Shown here: one piece after another, positions 25,685 to 34,372 of the stretch
Layout: the number at the start of each line of letters is the position of its first letter
How positions within the stretch are numbered: the first letter of the stretch is position 1
Source: an uncultured Bacteroidia bacterium
Lineage (GTDB): Bacteria > Bacteroidota > Bacteroidia > Bacteroidales > Prolixibacteraceae
DNA length: 58,320 bases
NCBI GenBank assembly: GCA_903923905.1
Contig: CAIXZH010000073.1
Location: forward strand, 1-58,320
Direction: 5' to 3'
Made by a program: the position numbers and the translations under genes
Notes under the pieces: model-generated
What the model was told of the DNA's origin: nothing
The model's input: only the letters and a program-made list of their open reading frames with translations
Databases searched by the model: none

Positions 25685-27193
25685 CTATAAATCGTGACCG
25701 CAATACGATAAATTAAAACTCTTGTTACATATCGGGAAATCGGAGATGTCATTATTCCTCACCGATTGAGCCAATGCCATCCAGTTATGGTGGGATGGAT
25801 CCTTAATTTTGTATAAAATAAGGTTCGCCTCGGCATTGGTGATCGCGCAATGGCAAATCTCACCCCGCCATCCCTCAACGAGTGAGATGATGAATTTCCC
25901 TTTTTGAGGTTGTTCTGTAAAATTCTCAGGAGGATGAAACTCAGGCACACTCTGGAGCAATCCCCTGATATAGGAAATTGATTGCCGGATCTCTTCCCTT
26001 CTGATCTGAACACGTGAATAAACATCACCATGCCGTTTAATGACCGGCTTATGAGTAAGGCTGTTGTAAAGATTATGAGGGTGAGACAACCGGATATCGC
26101 GGTTCAACCCGCTCATCCTTGCAGCCATTCCGACGGTTCCAATTTCCAATACCTCCTCATAGGAAACAACGCCGGTTTTCTCCATTCTCGAAAGCGCACT
26201 TGGAAGATTAAACAACTTATGAGTCATTTCAAAAAAATCCTTTTCATAGGCATTTAAAACCTCGATTAATCTTTTTGCCAGTTCATTGGTGAACGGGTAA
26301 TTAATCTTTCCGGCCCGGATTAGACCTTTTCCCAGGCGATTCCCTCCCCATTCCTGAAAAAAGTTGACTATTGGAGTACGTAATCTTCCGAAAACCGAAT
26401 TCCCAAGCTGATATCCGATGTCGGCACATACACCTGCCAGATCACCGGTATGTATGGCAATCCGTTCAAGTTCCAAAGCCAGGATCCGGGAAAAGTGCAA
26501 TGAATCATCGGGGGTATAGCCGCACAAATTTTCCCACAAATTAACAAAAGCAGTTGTATGCCCAACCACAGTATCACCGGCGATATTTTCAGCAAGGGTG
26601 GTCCGTTCCAGAAGTTTTTGTTTTTGAAGAAATAATGGTTCAATTCCGCGGTGCTGATAACCTAATTGAATCTCGAGGTGCATGATCTGTTCGCCGTTAC
26701 AAATAAACCGGAAATGTCCCGGTTCAATAATCCCGGCGTGAATAGGACCCACACCGACTTCATGCAGCTCTTCACTTTCAACACCATAAAACGGATAATT
26801 TTCTACTTTTTCATTTTTATCTGCCCGATTGAATGCATAACGTAGCGGCTTTAACCAGGGATGGTCAGTATATCCAATCCTAAAATTCTCATGAATCTCC
26901 CGTTCGTACTTCTCAAAGTTGGGGTTTCGGACTGTAAATGAATTCAATACCGCACCTTTATCTACGATCGAGGAAGAGACCATAATCTGGTGCAATTCAT
27001 CATCAGCGATGCAGCAAATCAGCTGTATTTTTTCTTCGATGGGATACCCAAAATAGCTGACACAATGGCAATTAGGTTTCCCATTGATTAAATCAAGATT
27101 CAATTCAGCAAAATCCCTGTAATTGCAGACAGGAATATCAACCAGGTTGATTGCCTGATTATTAACGATATTTATAGTCTTTTTTAGCTTCAT
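25685..27193 (-). CDS. Ehr/Hyf large subunit (HycE/HyfG-like, NuoC-NuoD fusion) lacking NiFe ligands
   Basis: The product has 502 residues. Residues 1-130 resemble NuoC; 145-502 resemble the group 4 hydrogenase and NuoD catalytic subunit (VGPIHAGIIEPGHFRF, EIQLGYQHRGIEPLF). In hydrogenases of this group the L1 motif CGIC would fall in LAENIAGDTVVGH, which has Ala205 and Thr208 instead of cysteines. The C-terminal L2 pair (DPCxxC) is replaced by LSYCGHDL, with Ser496 and Gly499 at the ligand positions and one shifted Cys498. A [NiFe] centre cannot form. I therefore assign it to the energy-converting hydrogenase-related (Ehr) class. Its start overlaps the upstream gene by four bases, and the small subunit follows at 14 bases. 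Confidence 0.88.
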   Translation of the reverse strand: MKLKKTINIVNNQAINLVDIPVCNYRDFAELNLDLINGKPNCHCVSYFGYPIEEKIQLICCIADDELHQIMVSSSIVDKGAVLNSFTVRNPNFEKYEREIHENFRIGYTDHPWLKPLRYAFNRADKNEKVENYPFYGVESEELHEVGVGPIHAGIIEPGHFRFICNGEQIMHLEIQLGYQHRGIEPLFLQKQKLLERTTLAENIAGDTVVGHTTAFVNLWENLCGYTPDDSLHFSRILALELERIAIHTGDLAGVCADIGYQLGNSVFGRLRTPIVNFFQEWGGNRLGKGLIRAGKINYPFTNELAKRLIEVLNAYEKDFFEMTHKLFNLPSALSRMEKTGVVSYEEVLEIGTVGMAARMSGLNRDIRLSHPHNLYNSLTHKPVIKRHGDVYSRVQIRREEIRQSISYIRGLLQSVPEFHPPENFTEQPQKGKFIISLVEGWRGEICHCAITNAEANLILYKIKDPSHHNWMALAQSVRNNDISDFPICNKSFNLSYCGHDL

Positions 27194-28620
27194 AGTATTA
27201 ATTTTGCTGCGTCCTGTAATAGTGTGACAAATTCGGCCGGTGGATCATAGGCCAGGTAAACAGCCAGACCCAACAACAAATATTGCGAAAGGGACTCCCA
27301 GGAGGAAATATGCGGGATTTTAGTTTCGTCTATCGATAAAGGCGGTGTAAAAAGCAGTTTGAATATATTCGAGCCAAACCCCCAGATAATCATGGTTAAC
27401 AGAACAAGCACCGCCAACAGAATCAGAATATAATGCGCCTCAAATAAGGACTGAAAAATCAGGAATTCGCTGATAAACATTCCTGACGGAGGCATTGCAG
27501 TAGCTGAAATAAATCCCAGAAAAATGACAATGGCACCTGCCTTATTGTATTTAAAATAATTTCCGACATCATAAATACTCTTACTCTGATAAACCCAGTA
27601 AACCTGGTTAAATTGCAAAAACAGGGTTGGTTTAATCAAGGTATGCAAAATGATATGCAAAATGGCTGCGTAAACCCCAATTCCTCCTGCGGAAAGCCCG
27701 AGAATAACCAATCCCATATGTTCGATGCCCGAATAGGCAAACATCCGTTTGATATTTTTAATTCGGGTCATATACACAGCCGCGACAAAAATTGAAAGTA
27801 CTGCAGCAATAATCATGACTGTATTGGCCCAATGGTGCAACGGAGTAGGTGCCAAAACTGCGTACATCCTGTAGATGGTGACAAATCCGGCATTCATCAG
27901 AACACTGGCAAGCAAGGCTCCTGCCGGCGCCGGGGCCTTATCTTTGGCATCAATTCCGGCAGTGTACATTGGAACAAGTCCTAGCTTAGCCGTAAACCCG
28001 GTAAAAATAAAGAGGAAGGCCAATTTTAACCAGAAAGGGTTTAGCTTATCAGCATTGGCATAGAGCGAGTCAAAAGACATATCCTCTATACCAGCATCCT
28101 TGAGCGATAAACTCAAAAACAGGATTCCGATATAGACAAAAGTAATGCTGATCGCACAGATGAACACATATTTCCAGACGCCTTCCAGTGCCCTGAGGTT
28201 TCGGTGATGGTAGATCAGTGCGGAGGCACTCAGGGTTGTTATTTCGACAAAAATCCAGGTAACTGCAATATGGCCGGATAGATAGACCACACTACAGGCG
28301 CTGATGAGCAAAACCATAGCCCCAAAGAATAGCCCCCGTGATTTGGGGGTCTCGTCAACATTGTGTTTTTCGATATAACGGTAGCCGTGGAAGATTACCG
28401 GAACAGAAACAACGCAAAGTGCAGTCAGTAAAAGTATTCCTAACGCATCCGGTTTAAAGAACTCCATCTCCCGGATATTGATATGATGGTATTCAAAAAA
28501 CCCAAAAACACTTAAAAAGACGATGAATATCAACAGCAACGCGTAATTGATGAATTCATTCCGGTTGAAAAATAGCAAACCGCTGATGATAAAAGCCCCT
28601 GTTAAAAATATCCCGATCAT
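27190..28620 (-). CDS. HyfF-like proton/ion-translocating membrane subunit (ND5/Mrp family)
   Basis: This 476-residue polytopic protein has about 13-14 hydrophobic segments and belongs to the antiporter-like subunits shared by complex I, Mrp and hydrogenase-4. Core motifs are present: KLGLVPMYTAGIDAKDKAPAPAGALLASVLMNAG (helices 7-8 region), NIKRMFAYSGIEHMGLVILG, and HIILHTLIKPTLFLQFNQVYW. These helices carry the lysines and glutamates of the ion channel. It is shorter than NuoL and lacks the long lateral helix, like HyfF. It is coupled by ATGA to the large-subunit gene and sits three bases after the HyfE-like gene. Confidence 0.88.
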   Translation of the reverse strand: MIGIFLTGAFIISGLLFFNRNEFINYALLLIFIVFLSVFGFFEYHHINIREMEFFKPDALGILLLTALCVVSVPVIFHGYRYIEKHNVDETPKSRGLFFGAMVLLISACSVVYLSGHIAVTWIFVEITTLSASALIYHHRNLRALEGVWKYVFICAISITFVYIGILFLSLSLKDAGIEDMSFDSLYANADKLNPFWLKLAFLFIFTGFTAKLGLVPMYTAGIDAKDKAPAPAGALLASVLMNAGFVTIYRMYAVLAPTPLHHWANTVMIIAAVLSIFVAAVYMTRIKNIKRMFAYSGIEHMGLVILGLSAGGIGVYAAILHIILHTLIKPTLFLQFNQVYWVYQSKSIYDVGNYFKYNKAGAIVIFLGFISATAMPPSGMFISEFLIFQSLFEAHYILILLAVLVLLTMIIWGFGSNIFKLLFTPPLSIDETKIPHISSWESLSQYLLLGLAVYLAYDPPAEFVTLLQDAAKLIL

Positions 28621-28623
28621 CTT

Positions 28624-29253
28624 TTAGTCTTTTAGGTTACGTAAATGGTCAATATCAGGGTCTTTTAATAAATCGCCGATCCGATTAAAGAAAACCCCCA
28701 ATATAAGGACGCTGGCAAAAATATCGAGCATAATTCCGAGGTTAACCAACATCGGCATCTCATTTCCAACGGCAAGCGACAAGACAAAAACCCCGTTCTC
28801 GATGATAATATAGCCGATAACGTGGGTGATGATCTTTTTCCGGGTCACAATCAGGTAGAGGCCTGTAAAGATCGTGGATAACGCCACAACAAAAAAGGTC
28901 TTATCGAGGTTGGGATCCTTAATTGAACTGGAAAGGATAATGGTTGCCACCGTTATAAAGGTCACGATGATCAGTGACACAAAATTGGGAAGATAGGGCT
29001 CAGCCTCCCGGGTTATCCCATTCCGTTTAATGATATAGTTAATAAACCAGGGAACAGCGACCGCTTTGAAAACAATCGTTTCAAGCATGATCAGCATCAG
29101 GTTAATCGTGCTAATCTTTGTGAGGGTCAGGAAGGTGACCCCAAAAAGGATAAAGCCCTGAAAGACCAGAATATTGAGGTAGGTAAAAAGCCGGTTTGCG
29201 ATACTGATGTAAAGCAGCGACATGGCTAATGCAATTAAAAGTATATCTGTCAT
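28624..29253 (-). CDS. HyfE-like membrane subunit (NuoK-related)
   Basis: The protein of 209 residues is almost entirely hydrophobic, with about six to seven segments. Its C-terminal part (VIGYIIIENGVFVLSLAVGNEMPMLVNLGIMLDIFASVLILGVF) resembles HyfE, an extended relative of the NuoK/MrpC subunit, with the membrane glutamate in IIENG. Such subunits form part of the proton path between the antiporter-like subunits and the quinone or hydrogenase module. It is 12 bases after the HyfC-like gene and three bases before the HyfF-like gene, in the order of the E. coli hyf operon but without hyfD. Confidence 0.85.
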   Translation of the reverse strand: MTDILLIALAMSLLYISIANRLFTYLNILVFQGFILFGVTFLTLTKISTINLMLIMLETIVFKAVAVPWFINYIIKRNGITREAEPYLPNFVSLIIVTFITVATIILSSSIKDPNLDKTFFVVALSTIFTGLYLIVTRKKIITHVIGYIIIENGVFVLSLAVGNEMPMLVNLGIMLDIFASVLILGVFFNRIGDLLKDPDIDHLRNLKD

Positions 29254-29265
29254 ATAACTAGTAGT

Positions 29266-30171
29266 TTATACGAATTTTCCTAAAACCAGCAACACCCCGA
29301 AAAATATTAAAAGCGATACCGAAGTCAGGATAAAAACGAATTGCGGATTATGGCCCATTCTGAACCTTGCCATAAACGATTCGATGATCCCGACAGCAAT
29401 GGCGAATCCAATCTGAATGATGAAGAACATCGGTATTGATATTTCATAGGGGAACATTCCGATAAAAAAATTTGAAATAATTGCCCCGTACATGGCAAAC
29501 TTCAGGTTGGTGGTATACATGATCAGTCCAAGATCAAATCCGCTGTTGTCCAGGATCATCACTTCATGAACCATTGTCAGTTCAAGATGGGTTTTGGGAT
29601 CGTCGAGTGGCATACGGCTGTTCTCGATCATGGCGATCATTACCAAAACAAAAGAAGCCAGTCCCCCGAGCAAATAGGAGATTTGCGAACCGTAATGCAA
29701 CGTACTGAATATCTGATGGAAAGAACTTTGCCCGGTAAACAGCGCAAATGATCCAAGTAAGATAAAGAAAGCAGGCTCCACGAGCATCGAAAAAAGTGCC
29801 TCGCGGCTCGCCCCCATCCCTTCAAAACTGCTTCCGGTATCCAGGGCAGAAATAATCATGAGGAATTTTCCAAAGGCCAGAACGTAGGCAAACATGATAA
29901 AATCTCCGTCAAATGAGATCAATCCGGGATTATTCCCATGCGGAATCATCAAAATAGCCATTATTACTGAGGCAAAGTAGGCGCTCGGTGCAATCTGGAA
30001 AATAAAACTCGTCGTTTGGCTAATCACAGAACCTTTCTTCCACAACCTGAAAATATCAAGCATCGGCTGAAAGAGTCCGGGACCCTTTCTCCCCGATAAG
30101 ATGCTCTTGGTCCGGATAATGAATCCGGAGAAAAACAAACTCATTATAAATATTAGTAACAAGCTGACCAT
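29266..30171 (-). CDS. HyfC-like membrane subunit (NuoH/HycD family)
   Basis: This 301-residue membrane protein has about eight hydrophobic segments and belongs to the NuoH/HycD/HyfC family that anchors the hydrophilic arm. Conserved signatures are GRKGPGLFQPMLDIFRLWKKG (near residues 28-48), FEGMGASREALFSMLVEPAFF with its glutamates (near 117-137), and SRMPLDDPKTHLELTMVHEVMILD (near 191-214). In family members these loops face the large subunit and the substrate or coupling site. It begins immediately after the second HyfB-like gene, with one base between stop and ATG. Nothing is missing, so membrane anchoring and ion coupling seem retained even though the hydrogenase centre is not. Confidence 0.9.
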   Translation of the reverse strand: MVSLLLIFIMSLFFSGFIIRTKSILSGRKGPGLFQPMLDIFRLWKKGSVISQTTSFIFQIAPSAYFASVIMAILMIPHGNNPGLISFDGDFIMFAYVLAFGKFLMIISALDTGSSFEGMGASREALFSMLVEPAFFILLGSFALFTGQSSFHQIFSTLHYGSQISYLLGGLASFVLVMIAMIENSRMPLDDPKTHLELTMVHEVMILDNSGFDLGLIMYTTNLKFAMYGAIISNFFIGMFPYEISIPMFFIIQIGFAIAVGIIESFMARFRMGHNPQFVFILTSVSLLIFFGVLLVLGKFV

Positions 30172-30172
30172 C

Positions 30173-32206
30173 TTATAATTGATTTAAGAAGTTAATTAAT
30201 ACCATTAGTTTTTCGATAACAGAAGGGAGAAGCAGGGCTAATCCCACGAAAACAAATCCATATAATATATAGGCCTGAATATTCCCGTTCTGCAGAAATA
30301 CAAAAGAATTTAACAGTTTTCGGATCGCGAATATTGGCTTATCGATCAGCCAGGTCTCAATTTTATCATGGGCATGTGTTTCCTGCATAATATCGTGAGG
30401 ATAAAGCCCGACAGCTTCCTGTTTTACCTTTTTTATCGAAAGAATAGGTTCTGCCAGTTTACGGTAAGAGCGGATAAACGATGAGGCGGAGTATTGCATT
30501 TTTGGCGTTCCTCCTGAAAAGGCGCAACCCCAGGTTTCGTAAAGGCTGACAACTCTCTTTTTGGTTATCTGGCCCTTCAGTAAATAGATAACCATAATCA
30601 GCGCCAGGAATCCAAGAGAATACCAGCCGACTTTCGTTAATTGACCAAGCATATCACCAAACTGCGATTGGGCCAGGGTATCTAAACCAGGCAGGTAGAG
30701 TGTGATCACTTTTAAAAGAGAGGGGGTAAACAAAAAGGGAAATAATCCGATAATCATAATAAACAGGCCAATCCCGTACATCGGCAAGATTCGCTGTGGT
30801 TTTTCAATATCGGCATCCTCATGCAGTTCAGCGCGTTGAGTACCCAGAAATACAATCCCAAAAGCCTTGGTGAAACAGATAAGTGCAAGCCCTCCAATCA
30901 TCACCAATCCAAGTATGGCAAACAGAAGGAAAAGGATGAACATGAAATTACTCGAAACCAGCCCATGAAACAAACCGTTGTAAAGGAAGAATTCCGAAAT
31001 AAAACCATTAAACGGCGGCAAACCGCAAATAGCTAATGATCCGATTAAAAAGAGGTACCCGGTATGTGGCATTTTTTTGATCAGACCCCCCAATAACTCG
31101 ATACTCATGGTGTGCCTGGCCTGATAGACGTTTCCTGAACTATAAAACAGCAGCGATTTAAAGAGGGAATGGTTCAGCACATGAAGTAAAGCACCGCCAA
31201 AGCCGGATATGACCAAAAGGTGATTATTGTATCCTAATCCAAGACATCCCAATCCGATACCGATCCCAATGATCCCGATATTCTCAATACTGTGATAGGC
31301 AAGCAATTTTTTGAGATTATGCTGCACAATAGCTAACATTACGCCATATAATCCAGTAATCAGTGAAATAAACAGGATAAAAAAGCCGATGGTAACCATA
31401 TCGGTTTTTATCAGCATCAGTATCCGAAGCAGGCCATAGATCCCGATTTTTATAATCACCCCCGACATGATTCCGGAAATATGGGCGGGTGCCGCCGGAT
31501 GAGCCTGTGGAAGCCAGGTATGAAACGGGACAAATCCGGCCTTAATGGCAAATCCTGAAAAGAAAAAGAGAAACAGTGCTAAACCAACCATGATGGGTTG
31601 AGCTGAGGTAAATTGCGTTATTGCGTTAAAGTCAAATGAACCGGTCTTGACTTTAACCCACATAAATGCAACCGTCAGAAAAAGAATGCAAACATGTGAT
31701 TGAATCAGAAAGTTAATTCCAGCTTTTAGTGTTGCGCTCTTATAATGCTCAAAGATTATTAATATGAATGAGGCCAGAGCCATAATCTCCCAAACAACCA
31801 GAAATACAAGACTATTCTGTATCATACAGATATCAATCAGGGAAGTGTATAACACAATAAACGCACCGGCATGAAGTGCTAAATTGTCAGATTGATCCAT
31901 ATATTTTTTCATATACTGAACGCCATACCAAACACCGGTCAGGAATGTGAAGCTGATAACCAGGATGAACCAGGCAGACAAATAATCGATCCGGACTGGG
32001 ATGAATCCGGTTATGAATGATCCTGCGTAGGAGTATTCAACCGGACCATTTGCAAACAGCGAAAAAGCGAGAATGGAAATGATAATAACCTGAAGTGAAA
32101 TAACGCCCAACGTAAGATAACCTCTTTCCCTGGTTTTCAGGAAAGGGATCAGCCCTAAAGCAAGTATCGCAATCAGATTAAATACTTCAATGATTATCTT
32201 TTCCAT
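30173..32206 (-). CDS. HyfB-like antiporter subunit, copy 2
   Basis: This 677-residue polytopic protein from the ATG at 32204-32206 is a HyfB/ND2-ND4-ND5-type subunit with the standard core FHTWLPQAHPAAPAHISG, GVIIKIGIYGLLR and KKLLAYHSIENIGIIGIG. It also has NHSLFKSLLFYSSG with a membrane lysine. After the antiporter core a cytoplasmic tail follows, with SLYETWGCAFSGGTPKMQYS and a final hydrophobic helix, as in HyfB. It shares the same architecture and many identical stretches with the adjacent upstream gene, so the pair arose by tandem duplication. E. coli hyf has HyfB plus HyfD; here the second HyfB-like copy may stand in for HyfD. Confidence 0.9.
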   Translation of the reverse strand: MEKIIIEVFNLIAILALGLIPFLKTRERGYLTLGVISLQVIIISILAFSLFANGPVEYSYAGSFITGFIPVRIDYLSAWFILVISFTFLTGVWYGVQYMKKYMDQSDNLALHAGAFIVLYTSLIDICMIQNSLVFLVVWEIMALASFILIIFEHYKSATLKAGINFLIQSHVCILFLTVAFMWVKVKTGSFDFNAITQFTSAQPIMVGLALFLFFFSGFAIKAGFVPFHTWLPQAHPAAPAHISGIMSGVIIKIGIYGLLRILMLIKTDMVTIGFFILFISLITGLYGVMLAIVQHNLKKLLAYHSIENIGIIGIGIGLGCLGLGYNNHLLVISGFGGALLHVLNHSLFKSLLFYSSGNVYQARHTMSIELLGGLIKKMPHTGYLFLIGSLAICGLPPFNGFISEFFLYNGLFHGLVSSNFMFILFLLFAILGLVMIGGLALICFTKAFGIVFLGTQRAELHEDADIEKPQRILPMYGIGLFIMIIGLFPFLFTPSLLKVITLYLPGLDTLAQSQFGDMLGQLTKVGWYSLGFLALIMVIYLLKGQITKKRVVSLYETWGCAFSGGTPKMQYSASSFIRSYRKLAEPILSIKKVKQEAVGLYPHDIMQETHAHDKIETWLIDKPIFAIRKLLNSFVFLQNGNIQAYILYGFVFVGLALLLPSVIEKLMVLINFLNQL

Positions 32207-32214
32207 AGAGTAAA

Positions 32215-34221
32215 TCAATAGATAAAACTGAATGCTGTTCCAAGAAAAACCAAAATTATAAAAAACAGTCCGTAAAGCACATAGGACTGAATTCGTCCGT
32301 TCTGGATAAACTGAAAATAATTTAAGGCAAATGTGAGCCTTTTGGCCAACGGGGAAACAATATAATGATCGAGGATATCAATGTAGCTTGTCGAAAAATT
32401 GACCCGCGAAGGATAAATTTGTGTCTTTGGAATTTTTTCAATTGTCTTTCTTTCCTTTACTATAAAATTAAACAATAAACCAAAGGAACGGTTGAAAGAT
32501 TTGCCGGTGTATTGGGCCTTTTTAACAGGCGCCACATATCCGCAACCCCAGGTTTCATAAGTAACCGAAGCCCTTTTGCGGACCAACAACCGGCGAATAC
32601 CGTACATAACAATAATTAACATGATGAAAATCAAAGCCATTCTTCCAATGTTTGTGACAGTATCGGTAACAGGGGTAAAAGAAACCGGGATTCCACTAAA
32701 CGCTGTTGCGAATGAAGAAGATACAACTTTCCCGGCATAAGAAAAATAAAACTGAGGGATGAACGCTACTGACAACATCGCCGCGACGATGAGAAATTGT
32801 GGCAGGAGCATAATATGGGAGGTTTCATGCGGTTCATGCGGAAGCTCTTCACGCGGTGTGCCCAGGAAAATAACTCCAAATGTCCTGGTAAATGTAGCCA
32901 ATGACATCCCTCCAACAATGACTAGACCGGTGATTGACAAAATAAGCAGAATAGCTTGTGAGACACCCTGGAAACCAATTAAACCTTTAAACAGCCCTGT
33001 ATAAATAATAAACTCGGAAACAAATCCGTTAAACGGAGGAATCCCCCCAATAGCCAGTGCTCCGATCAGGAACAATCCGGCTGTAATCGGCATCTTTTTA
33101 ATCAGTCCCCCTAACCGTTCAATATTTCGTGTATGGGTTTGCTGATAAATACTTCCGGCACCAAAAAAGAGTAAAGACTTGAATAACGAGTGGTTAAGCG
33201 TGTGTAACAATGCACCACAAAATCCAAGCATGACCATCATCTGGTTGTTATTCCCGATGCCTATCAGTCCAATTCCCAGGCCAATTCCGATAATCCCGAT
33301 ATTTTCAATGGTACAATAAGCCAGCATCTGCTTGAAGTCGGTTCTGAGTGCGGCATTGGCTATTCCGTATATGGCAGTAACCACAGACAATGCAAGGATT
33401 ACTTCCCCAAAAATCAGCCAATCGGTTCTCAGATACATAATTATCCTGAAAATGCCATAGATCCCTAATTTGACAATTACACCCGACATGACCCCCGAAA
33501 TATGGGAAGGGGCAGCCGGATGGGCATGAGGCAACCAGGTATGAAAAGGGATAAACCCTGCCTTGATGGCAAACCCTGCAAAAAGCAAAATAAAAATCCA
33601 TATCCAGTGAGGACCCAAAGGTAGCAGGGCTAAACCTGAAAAATTAAATGTCCCGGTATTAACATACAAAAAGACAAAGCCAAGTGTCAGCAATACAACA
33701 CTTAAATGCATTTGTATCATATAATTAATGCCGGCTTTTAAAATTGACTTATTGTGAGATTCAAAGATGACCAGCATCATGGAGGATAACGACATCAATT
33801 CCCATGCAACCAGAAATGCAATACCGTGTTCAAACATGCAAACCCACAACATGGACACATGAAACAAGACATAAAACACCCAGTGCAACTCCTGATTAAC
33901 CTTCAGATGGCGGTAGGATTTCAAATAACCGGTTCCATTAAGAACTCCCATAATGGAGGTGAAATTGATTATCAAAATAAACCAGGCAGACAGGCTGTCA
34001 ATCCGGATGCCTATATCTCCGGCCAGATGAGGGAGGTTGAGTACACCTGACTGCGGGCCCGAGGTGAATGACATCAAAGCCGGAAATGAGGATAAGACTG
34101 AATTAATCAATACAATGAATAAGGCCAAAAAGGGTCTGAATCTTTCATTGACAATTATTAATCCCACAATACCCAATGATAAAGTGAATGCCATCAAACC
34201 TATTAATTGAGCTGATCCCAT
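32215..34221 (-). CDS. HyfB-like antiporter subunit, copy 1
   Basis: This 668-residue subunit is the first gene of the seven-gene operon. Its core reads FHTWLPHAHPAAPSHISG, GVIVKLGIYGIFRIIMYLRTDW and KQMLAYCTIENIGIIGIGLG, then NHSLFKSLLFFGAGS, and its tail has VTYETWGCGYVAPVKKAQYTG. There are about 15 hydrophobic segments. It should translocate H+ or Na+ in the membrane arm; ion choice cannot be read from the sequence. The start codon lies 8 bases from no other gene and about 100 bases from an FNR-like box. The next gene follows at 8 bases. Confidence 0.9.
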   Translation of the reverse strand: MGSAQLIGLMAFTLSLGIVGLIIVNERFRPFLALFIVLINSVLSSFPALMSFTSGPQSGVLNLPHLAGDIGIRIDSLSAWFILIINFTSIMGVLNGTGYLKSYRHLKVNQELHWVFYVLFHVSMLWVCMFEHGIAFLVAWELMSLSSMMLVIFESHNKSILKAGINYMIQMHLSVVLLTLGFVFLYVNTGTFNFSGLALLPLGPHWIWIFILLFAGFAIKAGFIPFHTWLPHAHPAAPSHISGVMSGVIVKLGIYGIFRIIMYLRTDWLIFGEVILALSVVTAIYGIANAALRTDFKQMLAYCTIENIGIIGIGLGIGLIGIGNNNQMMVMLGFCGALLHTLNHSLFKSLLFFGAGSIYQQTHTRNIERLGGLIKKMPITAGLFLIGALAIGGIPPFNGFVSEFIIYTGLFKGLIGFQGVSQAILLILSITGLVIVGGMSLATFTRTFGVIFLGTPREELPHEPHETSHIMLLPQFLIVAAMLSVAFIPQFYFSYAGKVVSSSFATAFSGIPVSFTPVTDTVTNIGRMALIFIMLIIVMYGIRRLLVRKRASVTYETWGCGYVAPVKKAQYTGKSFNRSFGLLFNFIVKERKTIEKIPKTQIYPSRVNFSTSYIDILDHYIVSPLAKRLTFALNYFQFIQNGRIQSYVLYGLFFIILVFLGTAFSFIY

Positions 34222-34314
34222 ACAATCTTTACGCTAAAAATCAATCTATTATATCCAAAAGGTTATACACTGCAAGATTAGACAATTCAGAGCTTTTAAA
34301 TAAGCACCCAGGTC

Positions 34315-34354
34315 AATCAAAAAATTGATTTTTGTCAATTCTTTGCTAAATTTG
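34315..34354. promoter_or_regulatory. FNR/CRP-like box and promoter between Ehr operon and regulator gene
   Basis: TTGATTTTTGTCAA (34325-34338) is close to the FNR consensus TTGAT-N4-ATCAA. It overlaps a second dyad, AATCAA-AAAA-TTGATT (34315-34330). TAAATTTG (34347-34354) matches the -7 box and a TTG at 34325-34327 sits 19 bases before it. A regulator bound here would cover the promoter of its own gene and could also act on the divergent Ehr operon 100 bases away. Confidence 0.6.
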
Positions 34355-34372
34355 CTCAATATAAAAATTGAT

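Noticed and set aside
24915-34221. Formate hydrogenlyase or genuine group 4 [NiFe]-hydrogenase
   Set aside because: The NiFe-binding cysteines are absent and no formate dehydrogenase or NiFe maturation genes are in the window.
24915-34221. Degraded respiratory complex I
   Set aside because: The subunit set (HyfB-, HyfE-, HyfF-like with HyfB tails) is that of hydrogenase-4/Ehr complexes and all frames are intact.
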